Shown here piece after piece: positions 33,467-44,612 of a DNA stretch of 64,000 bases. The notes beneath the pieces were generated by a model. The model was not told the origin of the DNA. It ran no database searches and saw only the letters and a program-made list of their open reading frames with translations. The first letter of the stretch is position 1, and the number at the start of each line of letters is the position of its first letter. Origin of the DNA: Taxillus chinensis (lineage: Eukaryota > Streptophyta > Magnoliopsida > Santalales > Loranthaceae). The stretch is taken from contig CM042090.1 of assembly GCA_023512835.1 (NCBI GenBank), positions 53,989,365 to 54,053,364 of the forward strand, in the 5' to 3' direction. Position numbers and translations under genes: made by a program.

Positions 33467-34009
33467 CTAGGGCTTTTCTTCGGTATTTTCGTCAATGGCC
33501 ATGCAATGTGTAGGAGCATCTTGTATTCGGATATCAAAAGACTGAACTTCCAACTTTGTGTCTAGCCGAAGGAGGGAGGCTAGAGTTGCCAGCGCGTCGG
33601 GGAGCTGATTGTATTCCCTGGGCATATGCTCAAATGTGATGTCTTCGAATTGCTCGGCTAACTCTGCAACGTGCTTCCGATATGGGATTAATTTGTGGTT
33701 TCGAGTCTCCCATTCACCTCTTACTTGAAAAATGATGAGTGCCGAATCGCCGAACACTCGTAATTTTTTGATTCCTTTGTTAATGGCTTCTTGAAGTCCC
33801 ATCACACAAGTGTCATACTCTGCTACATTGTTTGTACAAGGGAAGGTTAGCTTTGCCACCATGGGGAAATGTTCGCCTTTTGGGGATATCAGGATGGCCC
33901 CAACACCGTGACCTAAGAGACTAGAGGCTCTATCGAACCACATCGTCCATATGTCTGATACTTCGGCCGAAATGATGTTAATGTGCTCATCTGGGAAGCC
34001 AATAGTCAT
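33467..34009 (-). pseudogene. Ogre second RNase H (archaeal-type)
   Basis: 180 aa with MWFDRASSLLGHGVGAIL (first catalytic Asp; FDGA is usual), NNVAEYDTCVMGLQEAI (Glu), LRVFGDSALII (Asp) and NQLPDALATLAS (Asp). A second RNase H between the retroviral-type RNase H and integrase is diagnostic of the Tat lineage. It is separated from its neighbours by frame breaks at about 33460 and 34050. Confidence 0.88.
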
Positions 34010-34050
34010 GGGCTCAAAGTCTTCCAGCGCTCTATCTGCCGGATAGTCAG

Positions 34051-34736
34051 CTATCGTACTTCATTTATGGCTTTTTGAGGTACATAGATGATATCGTACT
34101 CCGATAGGATCAACTGCCATTTGGCGATTCTTCCAAAAATGGATGGTTTTTCCAAGAGATATTTGAGCGGATCATGCCTTGAAATCAGCCAAGTAGTATG
34201 ATAAAGGGTGTATTGCCTCAATCTTCTTGTGATCCAAGACAAAGAGCACAAGACGTCTTCTCCAAGGGCGTGTAGTTTTCTTCATTGATGGTGAACTTCT
34301 TGCTGAGGTAATAAATGGCCTGCTCCTTCTTGCCTGTAGAATCATGTTGCCCCAAGACACAACCCATCGCTGACTCCTGAACGGTCAAGTATAAGATCAG
34401 AGGTCTATCCAATACTGGTGGGACCAAAATAGGTGGATTAGACAGATATTGTTTGATCTTGTCGAAAGCTTCTTAACACTTGTCATTCCAAATTTCTGGG
34501 TTGTTTTTTCGTAAAGTCTTGAAAATGGGTTCACAAGTGGCTGTCAATTGGGAAATAAATCGGGCAATGTAATTCAGTCGCCCTAGGAATCCTCTAACCT
34601 CCTTGATGGTCTGTGGTGGCGGCATCTCTTGGATAGCTCGAACTTTATCTGGATCGATTTCAACTCCCTTTTGGCTCACAATGAAACCCAATAGTTTTCC
34701 CGACATAGCTCCGAAAGTGCACTTTTCGGGGTTCAA
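34051..34736 (-). pseudogene. Ogre RT thumb and first RNase H
   Basis: 34736-34473: MNPEKCTFGAMSGKLLGFIV, VRGFLGRLNYIARFISQLTA. 34427-34218: PLILYLTVQESAMGCVLGQHD and KEQAIYYLSKKFTINEENYT (RNase H). 34251-34051: the tail in another frame. At least two frameshifts. In this family the first catalytic Asp position is often degenerate; here it reads LYLTVQ. Confidence 0.82.
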
Positions 34737-34742
34737 TTTCAG

Positions 34743-35691
34743 CTAATATTTCTGTAGCCTGTTGAAGAGCTTGCGGAGTACTTCGATATGATCTTTAGTG
34801 CTTCGTGATTTGGCTATCATGCCGTCCACATATACATCGACTTTCTTATGCATCATGTCGTGGAATAGGGTCACCATGGCTCGCTGATAGGTTGCCCCTG
34901 CGTTCCTCAGGCCAAAAGGCATCACATTATAGCAAAAAGTGCCCCAAAGTGTCATGAATGTGGTCCTCTCTTTGTGTTCGGGGGCCATACGAATTTGATT
35001 ATAGCCCGAGAAACCATCCATGAAGGAGAATAGGGCATGTTTTGCTGTATTATCCACTAAGGTATCAATATGAGGAAGCGGGAAGTTGTCTGTCGGACTG
35101 GCCCAATTCAGATCTCTATAGTCGACACACATGCGTACTTTGCCTCCTTTCTTCGGTACTGGTACAACATTAGCGACCCATTCTGGATAGTGGGAGACAC
35201 TTAGGAAACCCGCATCCCATTGCTTTCTGACCTCTTCTTTAATCTTCAGTAGCATCTCTGGTCTCATTCTTCTCATTTTCTGCTGAGAAGAATGACCATG
35301 CAAAAATCCGGGTCTCATTCTTCTCATTCTTCTCACTATATCTGTGTCTAATCCGGGCATATCTTGGTATGACCATGCAAAAATGTCGATGGAGCTTCTT
35401 AACAGCTCGATTAACTTCCTCCTGATGTCGGTAGCTATCAAAGACCCCACCCTCAATTCTTTTGGTTCGGCTGTCGTCCCCAAATTCACTGTTTCTACTA
35501 GGTCTTCACTTGGAATGGATAAACGGTCCCCCCTTTCCAATAGGCATATAATCTCTCCTGGTAGCTCAGGTGTCTCTTTTATCTCATTCTCATCAGCTTC
35601 AAACACGGGCTGCTCCCAGTTTGGACTTTGGTCAAACCTTTGGCATCTCGTTTCGCTTTCGCATACTATGTTTTCATTGACATTGTGATAC
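34743..35691 (-). pseudogene. Ogre reverse transcriptase (exon 2)
   Basis: The frame open from 35900 contains true exon 2 from 35691. It has an acidic lead (EADENEIKETPELPGE), FAWSYQDMPGLDTDIV, a duplicated RRMRP segment near 35260-35340, VANVVPVPKKGGKVRMCVDY, FSFMDGFSGYNQIRM, FGLRNAGATYQRAM, and VYVDGMIAKS where the second catalytic Asp of YVDD is Gly. A stop follows RLQKY at 34743. The lost Asp predicts a dead enzyme. Confidence 0.88.
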
Positions 35692-35873
35692 CTGCTTATA
35701 AGAGAATGACAAATTGGTAACCAAATATGATATGCATATATGATGAATGGAATGCACCATGAAAGATTTGAAAAACACATTCTATTGGAAGGTTTAAGGA
35801 AAAAAAAAATGTTCACAGCTTCAAAGTACATTAAAATAGAATATATTAAATCCCAGCGACCCGTAAGCATTAC
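35692..35873 (-). other. Predicted spliceosomal intron of the Ogre element
   Basis: The minus-strand donor AT|GTAATGC at 35873 and acceptor CTCTTATAAGCAG|G at 35692 enclose 182 AT-rich bases with stops in the coding frame. Exon 1 ends two bases into a codon and exon 2 supplies the third, so the frame joins exactly. Ogre elements are known to carry an intron between protease and RT. The coordinates are my reading. Confidence 0.72.
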
Positions 35874-37012
35874 ATTATGGGGAGGTCCAGGCTGGTCCAA
35901 TTGTTCAATGGCTGGTTGGGATCCTCTCGCACTAACTGAACCATCTCGCTTGGTGCATGCTCATTTGTGTCTAATACGGCTACAGTCCCCGTCTTGGGCT
36001 CAGGTTGGCTCTTGTGGATAAACCCCCCACTTCAGAATGTAGCATTCAAAGGGGGGAAGCTTCTCTTTTCTTCTTGTACTGGCCTTTTCTGCAATCTTGC
36101 CATTCTGACTTCCCTCTTCTTGATAGCTTCCCTCCGTCTGTCAGCTTTTGTAGGGACATAGCCTAGTCCGAACTTTTCGGTATTTTCTCGGATGGTCAGG
36201 GGTTTCTGAATCCCCTGAGCTGTCAGGCCTAATCCTTGCCCCGGTTTGTACCCCTGTTTAATCATAGTGGCTGCAACCATTTTTGCTGCCTTCGAGAGAC
36301 GATGGTCTAGGGCTGAAGCGACATTCACCATCTCAAAAACCCGATAGGAGCATTCTGGCACATCTTCGTTGCTTTCAACATAAGGGACTGATGCCGGTTT
36401 GGTGACGAGGAAACTTGTCTCTCCAGAGATGCAGATGAGCTGGTCCCCCATTACAAACTTCATCTTCTGATGGAGACTTGATGGCACCGCTCTTGCCATG
36501 TGGATCCAGGGTCTTCCCATCAAACAGCTATAATATGGCGTGATGTCCATCACCTGAAATTCCACCGTAAAAGTAGTTGGCCCAATCATGAGGGGAATAT
36601 CCAGAGTTCCCACCACGTCACGCTTTCCTCCATCGAACGCTCGTACTTTCATCGTACAGGGGTGCATATAGGATGCGTCGATTGGAAGTTGCTGCAGTAT
36701 ATGCAAGGGCATAATGTTCAAGGCAGAGCCGTTGTCAATGAGTACACAGGCTATGGTGTGCTCCTTGCATTTGACCGTGATGTGCAAAGCTTTTATATGT
36801 CCTTTCCCTTCCTGGGGTAGCTCGTTATCTCCAAAGCTAATGACGTTGTTCACGATGAGGTTACTGGCAATTCCGTCAACATTTGCCACTGAGACGGTCG
36901 GTGGAACATAGGCTTGGCTCAGAACTTTTAGCAGTGCTTCCCGGTGAGGTTGGGAATCCATCATTAATGAGAGCAAGGAGATGCGAGCCGGTTGCCGACT
37001 TAATTGATCCAT
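35874..37012 (-). CDS. Ogre aspartic protease with G-patch domain (exon 1)
   Basis: Open frame 37012-36032, 326 aa. Protease: ACVLIDNGSALNIMPL (catalytic Asp93, DNGS typical of Tat) and CLMGRPWI (166-170). Residues 241-275 form a G-patch (IKQGYKPGQGLGLTAQGIQK), a glycine-rich RNA-binding module, followed by a basic tail. After an in-frame TGA at 36032-36034 the same frame continues through 52 codons to the intron donor at 35873. The protease would process the Gag-Pol polyprotein. G-patch after protease parallels betaretroviruses. Confidence 0.85.
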
Positions 37013-37036
37013 AATATTCGCTCTGCTTCATGAGTT

Positions 37037-37850
37037 TCAGAAATTCTGTGGTTTCTCTTCAGTGATCGGTGTTCCCTTCTTTGTTGCCTCCAGTGTTGGC
37101 TCAATGTCTTGTTCTACAGCTTTTTCTTTCCTTGCTTTGTCAACCATCTCAGGGGCGTAAGCCCGACCGCTCCTGGTCTTCTTTTCTGCTATAGCAGCTC
37201 CTTGAACTACCTCACAGTTATAGTTCCACGGGACTGCATTATCCGTCTTGTAGGGGAAAGGAGCAGGCACCCATATGGTGAGAGGTGTGAGTCCATGAGG
37301 TAGTAGCGGGATTTCTGGAGTCTTGACATTCAAGACAAGGGGGGTTGGCACCCATGACGGTGTGTATGACACGTCTCTTTGAATCATGTGGCTTTGACTG
37401 CCTATCTCTTCCGTGGAGAATTCGATCATCCTTTGGTCCATGAGTTTTTGCACCACCTCAGAAAACTCAGTACATTCTGTGATGTCATGTCCCCGTGACA
37501 TCTTGTGATAAGGGCATTGTTTCTCCAACTTTGTCCCCTTCTTTGTCTTCAATGTGTCGGGAGCAAGTATATATCCATATTCCTGCAGCAGGGTAAACAA
37601 ATAGCTTTTCTCCATTTGTATTTGTGAAACTTTCTCTAGCCGTCCTTCTGTTGTGATACTGGCCACGTCATGGGAATGTTCTGGAAGCGGATTACTGTTC
37701 ACATTTAGTGTCCCAGCCAGTGCGGAAAAATCCAGCCACTTTGCATCCTGTAATGCCCGAACCTTCCTTTTGAAGGTTATACAGTTTTCGATATCATGCC
37801 CAGCTCCACCTGCATGATATTCACATCTGGCATCTGGCTTATTTCTCCCA
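37037..37850 (-). pseudogene. Ogre gag C-terminal part with two CxxH...GH...C knuckles
   Basis: 37702-37037 (221 aa open): QCPYHKMSRGHDITEC and a basic Pro-rich tail with KKTRSGRAYAPEM. Just upstream in the adjoining reading (about 37840-37770) is a sister motif CEYHAGGAGHDIENC followed by FKRKVRALQDAKWLDF. Both are CxxHx(5-6)HxxxxC variants of the retroviral knuckle seen in Tat gags. Confidence 0.75.
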
Positions 37851-38109
37851 AGGGTATAGGGGTTACCATCCTTGCCTCTAAGAGCTTGGGGTATAATTCT
37901 GCATAAGTCATTGGAATTGGATCAAACTCTTGTCGTGGTCGACAAGAAGCCTGATTCGCTCTTGCTTGCTAGGTCGGGGCCCTTGGTTGCCCCTGTCCTT
38001 GGAATGAGGCTCCTGGTCCTTCCTGAGTTGCTGGCTTGGGTTGCTCTGCGTAAGGTGCTCTTGGTTGAAACGGATTTGGTGTCATTGGGTATGGAAATGG
38101 AACCCCTCC
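37851..38109 (-). pseudogene. Ogre gag Pro/Gln-rich linker (frame-broken)
   Basis: Readable pieces such as NPFQPRAPYAEQPKPATQ and FDPIPMTYAELYPKLLEARM link the gag body to the knuckles, with stops and a frame change. Confidence 0.65.
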
Positions 38110-39236
38110 CTATGGCATGTATGGCATGAATTGGGGAGGTGGTGCAGGTGCAGTATAGGCAGCTACAGATGACCCTCTATAGTACCCTGGTGCTTGGTAG
38201 AATGTTGGTTGTATAGGCGAGTGCGATGGGTATACCAGGTTGGTTTCATTTTCCTTCTTTTTCGCTGGTGGTTGAAACTGTTTTGATGCGTCAGCTGCAT
38301 CACCCTTTAGCTTTCCTCCTTTAATTCCACTCTCCACACGTTCACCGGATACAACCAAGTCTGCGAAACTGTTGGAGACGTTACCGATCAACTTCTCATA
38401 GTAGACACCTTTTAGCGTGTTGATAAAAAGGGTAGTGAGTTCTCTTTCGGTAAGAGGAGGTTGGACCTCCACAGCGGCCTCTCTCTATCTTCGTGCATAA
38501 TCTTTGAAATTCTCCCCGGATCCCTCTTCCATGGACTGCAGGGTTAATCGATCCAGCGCCAGTTCGGTGACATGTTTGTACTGTGCCAAGAAGGAAGTAG
38601 CTAATTCTTTCCATGTCTTGATGCGGTTTCCATTTAGCTGAAAGTACCAGTGAAGGGATGCCCCAGTTAGGCTTTCCTGGAAACAATGCATGAGGAGCTT
38701 GTCTTCACTAGCATAAGCAGCCATCTTTTGACAGTACATGGCCAAATGTGTCTTTGGACATCGGGTCCCATTGAATTTTTTAAACTCTGGCATTTTGAAT
38801 TTTGGTGGCAGCACCACTCCAGGGACTAAGCATAAGTCTTGTGGGCTAGTCATGCCATAGCTGTCAGCGCCTTCTACGGCTTTCAATCTTTCCTCGAGTC
38901 GGCGTAGAGCGAAAGACTCAACATTTTCCTGAGGAGCTAGGGAACCCACTGCTTCCATTACGTTTCCTGGTGCAGGCATAGTGAAATGAGTTTGATTTGG
39001 GGTTGGAGGTTGTGCCATAGCAGGATGGTATGTGGGCGCCTGGCTTGGAGCCAGGTTGGGTGACTGAACGGCCTCCTGCCCTGCTTTTGATAATGATTGG
39101 TAGTTCCCCCTGTCGGAAGTCTTCCTCTTTCTTCAGTCAATTTTGTGAGCATTTCCATTATTGCAGACATTTGCCCCTGTAGGGTTTGTTGTGACTATTC
39201 CAACCCCATGAGTCTGTTCTCTGTTTCTTCTGCCAT
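38110..39236 (-). pseudogene. Ogre gag, capsid part
   Basis: A short N-terminal helix frame (MSAIMEMLTKLTEERGRL, about 39236-39110), then a frame change to 39018-38485: PPKFKMPEFKKFNGTRCPKT, CFQESLTGASLHWYFQLNG, TWKELATSFLAQYKHVTE, LQSMEEGSGENFKDYARR. After a stop at 38485 it continues in frame to 38110 (ERELTTLFINTLKGVYYEKL). This is the retrotransposon gag fold of Tat elements. Confidence 0.88.
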
Positions 39237-39482
39237 TGGCTGTGGTTGAGGTATTTGATTGCGCCGGGATCTGAGATTGTAAGAGTGCGCAATCCTGGAG
39301 GGAGGCTGCTACCCACCTGGGTACAAGGGAATTTTATTTGATTCTTCATTTGATATGCGTGTATGCATGAATGTCTATGCAGAGGGTTAAAGAAACAAAC
39401 AACTTTATTGCAAACAACACACAATACAAACACTTAATACAAACATGCAATACTGAAATGCCATGTAAAATGAAAGCTATCA

Positions 39483-40976
39483 CTACATGATCTTAGGGCA
39501 TTCTTCCAGCAACATTCTCATGCAATACTGGCATGGTCGTTCACCTGCTTCCTCCCACTGCTTCATTATGGTCGCGATCTGTTTTTCCCTCACCTGCAGC
39601 CTTTGAAGAGTTCCTTCTAGAGATGCTTCTAGCCTCTGGATCTGCTGCCTTAAAGTTTGATTCTCCTGGAGGATAGCCTTCATATCTGAAGTTAGCTGTG
39701 GCTTGTGTTGTGCCCTCCAAGATATGTATGCTGGGTAAACACCAGGTTCTGAACTGTTGGGTTGGATCTTGTGTGGTGTGGACCATGCTTGATACATCTT
39801 CTTGCCTTCTTTTGCGAGCATGGTTCTGCTGTAGGTGAAGTCACACTCTTTCATGCCAAAGAGCATGGGAATAATTGGATGACGCCCCACTTGTCTTCCT
39901 ACCTGTAATGGTGCATATGCAGTTCCTCCCCAGGGACCTAAAAGTGGAACCTAATTATAGTCCCCGCAGCTATATGTCATGGAGACCACCGGCATCCAAC
40001 GAGCAGTCCAGGTAATGTCAGCTTCTGTGAGGTTCCCCAACTTCTTTTTCCAGCTTTCGAAGTCTTTTGGTAGGCTCCAGTTGCTGAGCAGAATATCTAG
40101 TAGTGTTGTGGCTGGTACTTGATAAACAGCCGGGAAACGATGAACACTACAAGGGAAATAACCTTGCAACCAAGTACATAGGAGAGGTAAGCACCCCACG
40201 AACTGTCCCGAGCCTTTACTCCTTAGGTAAGTAAGAGATCGGATGGTTTCAGCCAAGATCGCAGGAGTAGGGTCACATCCTTTGAGCACCTACTGGACCA
40301 AATCTACAATTGCCCCATTAATGTGGGCCGGTATCCTTGGGAAAATGACTAGCCCATATATAGCTAGTGTAAGCAATTTGTGTGCCTCTGCTTCCGTTGC
40401 AGTTTGTATTATTTCTTTGATTGTTGCCCATGGAAGATATTCGCGCCCACCGTAAGTTGTGACTGCCGGTGAGTCCCATACTGGCTTTCCCATAATCTCA
40501 GCGAAGGCCCTTCGGCATGACCTTCTGGGCTCTGGTAGATAGATCTTCATTTTGTTTTCCATGGGGATATCCAGTAATCTTCTATATTCTTCTATTATGG
40601 GAACAAGATCTAGGCTGTTGAAGTCGAAGCACCGCCGTCGAGGTTCCCAGAAATAAATGGCTGCCCCAAGCATATCCGTATCGGCTAGTAGCTCGGTCAC
40701 ATGGAGCAAATCCCCAAACTGTTGTATGTATATGCTTTTCGTTTCGTCTAACCACTGCTTCCATATTGTCTGTACCTCCTTAGTGTAGTCTAGCTGATCT
40801 TCTATGATAACATGTTTTGCCTTGTAGGCCTCTCCTGGCAGGAAATCTCCAAGGCGAAGTTGAATGTCTCCCGATGCTTGGGCCACCACTGTGACAGTCT
40901 CCTTGTCCTGAAGGCCTTTTAGGAGATGACTGAAAGTTGCCATGCCTATATGAATGATGAATGTCATGTTATGCAT
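39483..40976 (-). pseudogene. Ogre ORF1 (plant-mobile-domain-like), upstream of gag
   Basis: One frame of 497 codons from Met 40976 to TAG 39483, broken only by stops at 40290 and 39951. The centre reads AAIYFWEPRRRCFDFNSLDL and VPIIEEYRRLLDIP, the signature of the plant mobile domain/DUF7745-type ORF1 of Ogre elements. The C-terminus has a predicted coiled coil (ILQENQTLRQQIQRLEASLE) and a Cys-rich end (CQYCMRMLLEECPKI). Its function is unknown. Plant mobile domains elsewhere act in transposon silencing or interaction; applying that here is inference. Confidence 0.8.
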
Positions 40977-41569
40977 GATGACAGGTTAGGATGACAAGTT
41001 AATATATATCAAGGCAGGTAGACGGGATAAAGAATAAACCAATTGTAAAAAAAAACAGTTAAATGTGCAGGGGATGACTTAAGGATTACCCTACAAAACA
41101 AAGGTTAGCATGGCATGGAATGAGCAAACAAAATGTGGGTTAATACCCCTGATGGGCTTTTATTGCTACCCCTATCTTATTCGTTGGTTCCCAAACTTCC
41201 TCAATAGAGGGCTCCGTACACCATGGGATTTACCGAAGGGGGATCTTAAAAGGACGTGCCTTAAAAGAACCTCAAGCTTGAGTGAGGAGTCCGAGGCCCT
41301 ATTGCGGATAATGATCAACGCGTTGGGGACCGTACTGAACCTCGCTAACCTAAATTGTGCTAAACCCGGGTATAGGGTTATGCATGTTTGCAACAAGTAT
41401 GGAAAGCAGTAAATCACAACTATCATGGTAGTTAAAGCGTATAAATAAATCACAGTAAATATGAGCAACAATCAAACAATTTAGCACAATAGTTAAATAT
41501 GTACAACAATATAATTAAAATAACCTCTTAATCCTTAGTTCTAGACCTAACTCTCTAAAGTGTTCATTT
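40977..41569 (-). other. Ogre untranslated leader between PBS and ORF1
   Basis: About 590 bases without a credible minus-strand ORF. It includes ATGCATG/GAATG words (40955-40980, 41380-41395) also seen at other ORF boundaries of this element. Confidence 0.65.
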
Positions 41570-41588
41570 GTCCCCAGCAGAGTTGCCA
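41570..41588 (-). promoter_or_regulatory. Ogre primer-binding site
   Basis: The minus strand reads TGGCAACTCTGCTGGGGAC, starting two bases inside the 5' LTR. Ogre elements are described with a tRNA-Arg PBS, and this sequence is compatible with that; I could not compare it with a tRNA set. Confidence 0.75.
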
Positions 41589-41590
41589 GC

Positions 41591-44527
41591 TGTCATCACT
41601 GGTTTTCGTCTGGGCCCTTTTGGGGTGAGCTCAAACTAAACCAACGGTGAGAAATTTTAGAGTCGCCACCAACTGTTTTTGGGGTACAGTTGGATACCCC
41701 CTGCTTTGAGTAGTTTAAAGTGTGTGGTCTGCGTCATCAGAGAAGGGTTCGGGAGTTGGTTACGTGTAGGGAAGGATTAGCACCCCAACAGCGCCCTTTC
41801 GGTATCTAATTTAGGAGGAGGAGGTTTTATTTTATTTATACTGCCATAACTGGGTTAAATTTCCTCAAAAAGTCTATGATTTTTATTTGGCTAAGTTATT
41901 TATTAAAGTCATGGTCAAAATGGATTTATCCTAAATTTCTAAAGGTTATCCTAAAGGTTTTGGATTTTTGAAGTGGATATTGAGATCCTAGGGATTGGTT
42001 TGTTTTTTGGTTTTGCTCTTGGAAATTGAAGTCCTAAAAAATGTTCTTTTATTTTTCTCCTTTTTTTGGTTTGGGTTAGAACATACATTTTGCGTTTGTT
42101 TTTCTATATTTTTTTGCTTTTTTTGTTTTTGTTGGAAGATATTTGGAAAACATTTTATGAAAACATTTTGAAAATATGTTGTTGAAGAGATTTTGAAAAA
42201 AACATTTTATTGCAAAACGTTTTGTTTTTTTTTTTTGCTTGTTTGTTTGTTTGTTTTTTTTTTTTGAAAACATTTTGAAAATTATTTATTGAAAACGTTT
42301 TGAAAAACATTTTTGTTTTTTTGTGTTTTTTTTTTGTTTGAAATTGAAAATGCATATATCAAAATAGATGTGGAGTGTGTGAGTGTGACATCCACAAAAT
42401 AAAATCACTCTTTTTTTTTGTTGCTTTTCATCTTCTCCCTTTGCTCTCTCTTTTTTTCTTTTCTTTCTTTCTTCTTTTTTGTTTTTGTTTTCTTTTTACT
42501 ATACTTTACATATTACAACATACACATAGGAAGAAATACAGGAAAACACAATGAAAAAGGCTGAAAAGTAATTACACCAAATATAGATAAGCTCAAAACA
42601 AAAACTAGAAAATGCTAAAAAAAAACAATTACACTAAATATAGATACAAATAAGCTGAAAAAGTAGTGAAAAGATAAGGGCTGAACTGACTTTTGAAGCT
42701 TGCAACACCAATCTTCTGTTCGAACTCCTATCGGCACTAATAATCACTTGCTTAGAACCGACAAAATCTGACAGCGAGGTTTGTGAGGGGGATTTCTTGG
42801 TATTTGAAGAGTGGAGTGGTGTATTTTCTGGGTTTGAGATTTTTGATAACTGGAAATAAGGAGGGTAGGCGTGAGAAATAGGGGATTGGAACAGGATTGG
42901 TGTCTGTTATGTTTCTTTGCTTACTGAACACGCAGAAAAAAGGGCTGAAGTTGGGGCTGTTTTTGTGTTTTTTCTTGCTGAGAAAAAAAAAAGGAGCTGG
43001 AGTGAGACAGGAGGGAAAGAGGATGAAGAAGTGAAGTTGATTGCAGAAAACTGGACGTTTAATCTGAGAGGATGGCAGTCAGGGAGGCGTGGAAGAGTGA
43101 TCTTTTTTTTTTTCTGGCTTTTGAGTTTCTCTCTTTTTTTTCAACTCTCTGTTTTTTCCTTTTCTCTCTCTGTCTGCACTGGGATGAAGGAAGGACGTGA
43201 ATGGTAGCAGGGTATTCAAAAAAAAAAACGATCTCTCCTTTTTTTCCAACGAACTAGGCGTTCCCCCAATATCCCCTCTTTTCAACGAACCAGGTTTTCT
43301 TTCAACGATCCCCCCCCCCCTTTTTTTTTGGGCTCTCTCTGTTTTTTTTTTGTTTTGCAGGGACGAAGCTTGGACGTAACACTGGTAGCAACTTTTCAAC
43401 GATAAGGGTCTCTCTGTGTCTCGCGTGGACAGGAGCCTGGATTTAAAGGCTGGCAGAATTTTTTGGCTGGACTGTCATTAATTGCAGCATTAATTGTTTT
43501 GTCGGGTCCATTATTATTTGCAGATCAATGCTTGGTCAGGTGGACAGCCTATGCGGAAAAAGGGGAGCTCGTGATTGCCTTCTGAGTTTGTATTTTAGCA
43601 CATGTGACTGACAGGGTTGTTGAGAAATGATTCCTTGTCTGATGGCCAGCGCAGAAGACGGGTCTCGTGAAGCCAGCGAGGAAGCCAGCGAGGAAGCCAG
43701 CGAGAAAAACCAGCGAAGGCAAAAAGGGGTTAGAGGTTCGAAGTGTCGGCAGGGTCGAAGCTTCGGTCAACGATGGAAGGCGTACGGGTGCTGTGGGTCG
43801 GCGTCGCAAGTCGGCGTCGTAAGTCGCGGGTCGAAGTGTCGGAAGCGAGGCTTCGAGGGTCGAAGGGTCGAAGGTCAGAAATCAACAGGTCAACGGGGCT
43901 TCGAGGCTTCAAGGCTTCGGGGCTTCGAGCTTCGGGACTTCGGGGCTTCGAGCTTCGGGGCTTCGAGCTTCGGGGTCAATGGGTCGAAGTGTCGGCAGGT
44001 CAACGAGCAACAGTCAACCCCATTTTTTTTTTACTTTTTTTTTACTTTTAATTACCTTTTTACCCCCACCAAAAATGCTAAAACGGACAAACTTTGGGAG
44101 GTTGTTTAGGAAGCCCCGTATTCGCCTAAATAGTCATTTTTGAGAATCTCACATGGTCACATTTTCGGGCCCTTTGACCAGGGGCATTGACCGTCTTTTG
44201 GCACGTTTCGACTTTTCGAACGAAAGTTGTTTTGGCCATTACTTCTTCATTTTAAGTCCGATTGGAGCTTGGTCAAGTGCATTGGTCTCCAATTTTCCTC
44301 CATCACCTGGTGTTAGTCTTGGGGCGCTTCAAGGACTTGTAGCAGAAGTCATTAATTTTGGACTTCCCCATCCATGTCAATTGTGTTCATCTCATGCAGA
44401 TTGGGGTAGACCATTCCTTGGAAGTATGGGATCATTGTGGACCTATTCAACAAGGTATATGGCATGGGTAGAAAGGTATATCAAAATGGGGTCAGTATGT
44501 CCAACCCGGACAAAATGGGGTCCAACA
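41591..44527 (-). repeat. Ogre 5' LTR
   Basis: Partner of 27381-30293 with the same TG...CA ends. Visible differences include poly-T lengths, the GCCAGCGAG count (43671-43710) and the GCTTCGAG array (43895-43975). Point differences are sparse, so the insertion is younger than the Athila. Confidence 0.95.
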
Positions 44528-44612
44528 TCTTTGACCCTACGATCTTCGATTCTTCGAGTCTCCAGACTTAGACTACATTTTGGCAGCAACATTAAATCCT
44601 GTATTCCCAACA
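44528..44612 (-). repeat. Ogre TSD copy and Sirevirus 5' LTR, outer part
   Basis: 44528-44532 (tcttt) is the right Ogre target duplication. 44533-44612 continues the interrupted Sirevirus LTR (CTTCGATTCTTCGAGTCTCC words) and ends TTCCCAACA, that is TGTTGGGAA on the minus strand, a canonical LTR start. Coding sequence of the plus-strand Copia begins at the next base. Confidence 0.8.

Larger units (their letters stand above)
27381..44527 (-). mobile_element. Ogre-like (Tat lineage) Gypsy retrotransposon, complete
   Basis: A 17.1-kb element with LTRs of 2913 bp (27381-30293) and 2937 bp (41591-44527) that align almost throughout. Minus-strand order: PBS, ORF1, gag, protease with G-patch, intron, RT, RNase H, a second (archaeal-type) RNase H, integrase, a 3' untranslated region with minisatellite, PPT, LTR. 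ORF1 before gag, the dual RNase H and the protease-RT intron are hallmarks of Ogre/Tat elements. It sits inside a Copia LTR. Gag, ORF1 and RNase H carry stops or shifts, while the integrase and protease frames are open. Confidence 0.93.
1018..44612 (-). mobile_element. Sirevirus-like Copia retrotransposon with env-like ORF, heavily interrupted
   Basis: On the minus strand: 5' LTR (44612-44533 plus 27380-26309), PBS, gag with zinc knuckle and long coiled coil (26266-about 23916), protease-integrase (23690-21861), RT-RNase H (21821-20425), spacer (20424-19685 plus 4058-3132) and env-like ORF (2916-1018). It is interrupted by the Athila element and by the Ogre element within its LTR, and truncated on the left by the LTR at 1-1017. 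The coiled-coil gag and the third ORF point to Sirevirus. Its right edge (…TTCCCAACA at 44612) abuts gag of another Copia, so it inserted there. The left edge and TSD partner are outside the window. Confidence 0.82.

Noticed and set aside
39317..39486. A second intron between Ogre ORF1 and gag (donor AT|GTAGTG at the ORF1 stop, acceptor ...CCCAG|G at 39317)
   Set aside because: Splice-like ends exist, but joining does not enter the helical gag N-terminal frame (39236). Ogre ORF1 is normally a separate ORF ending in its own stop.
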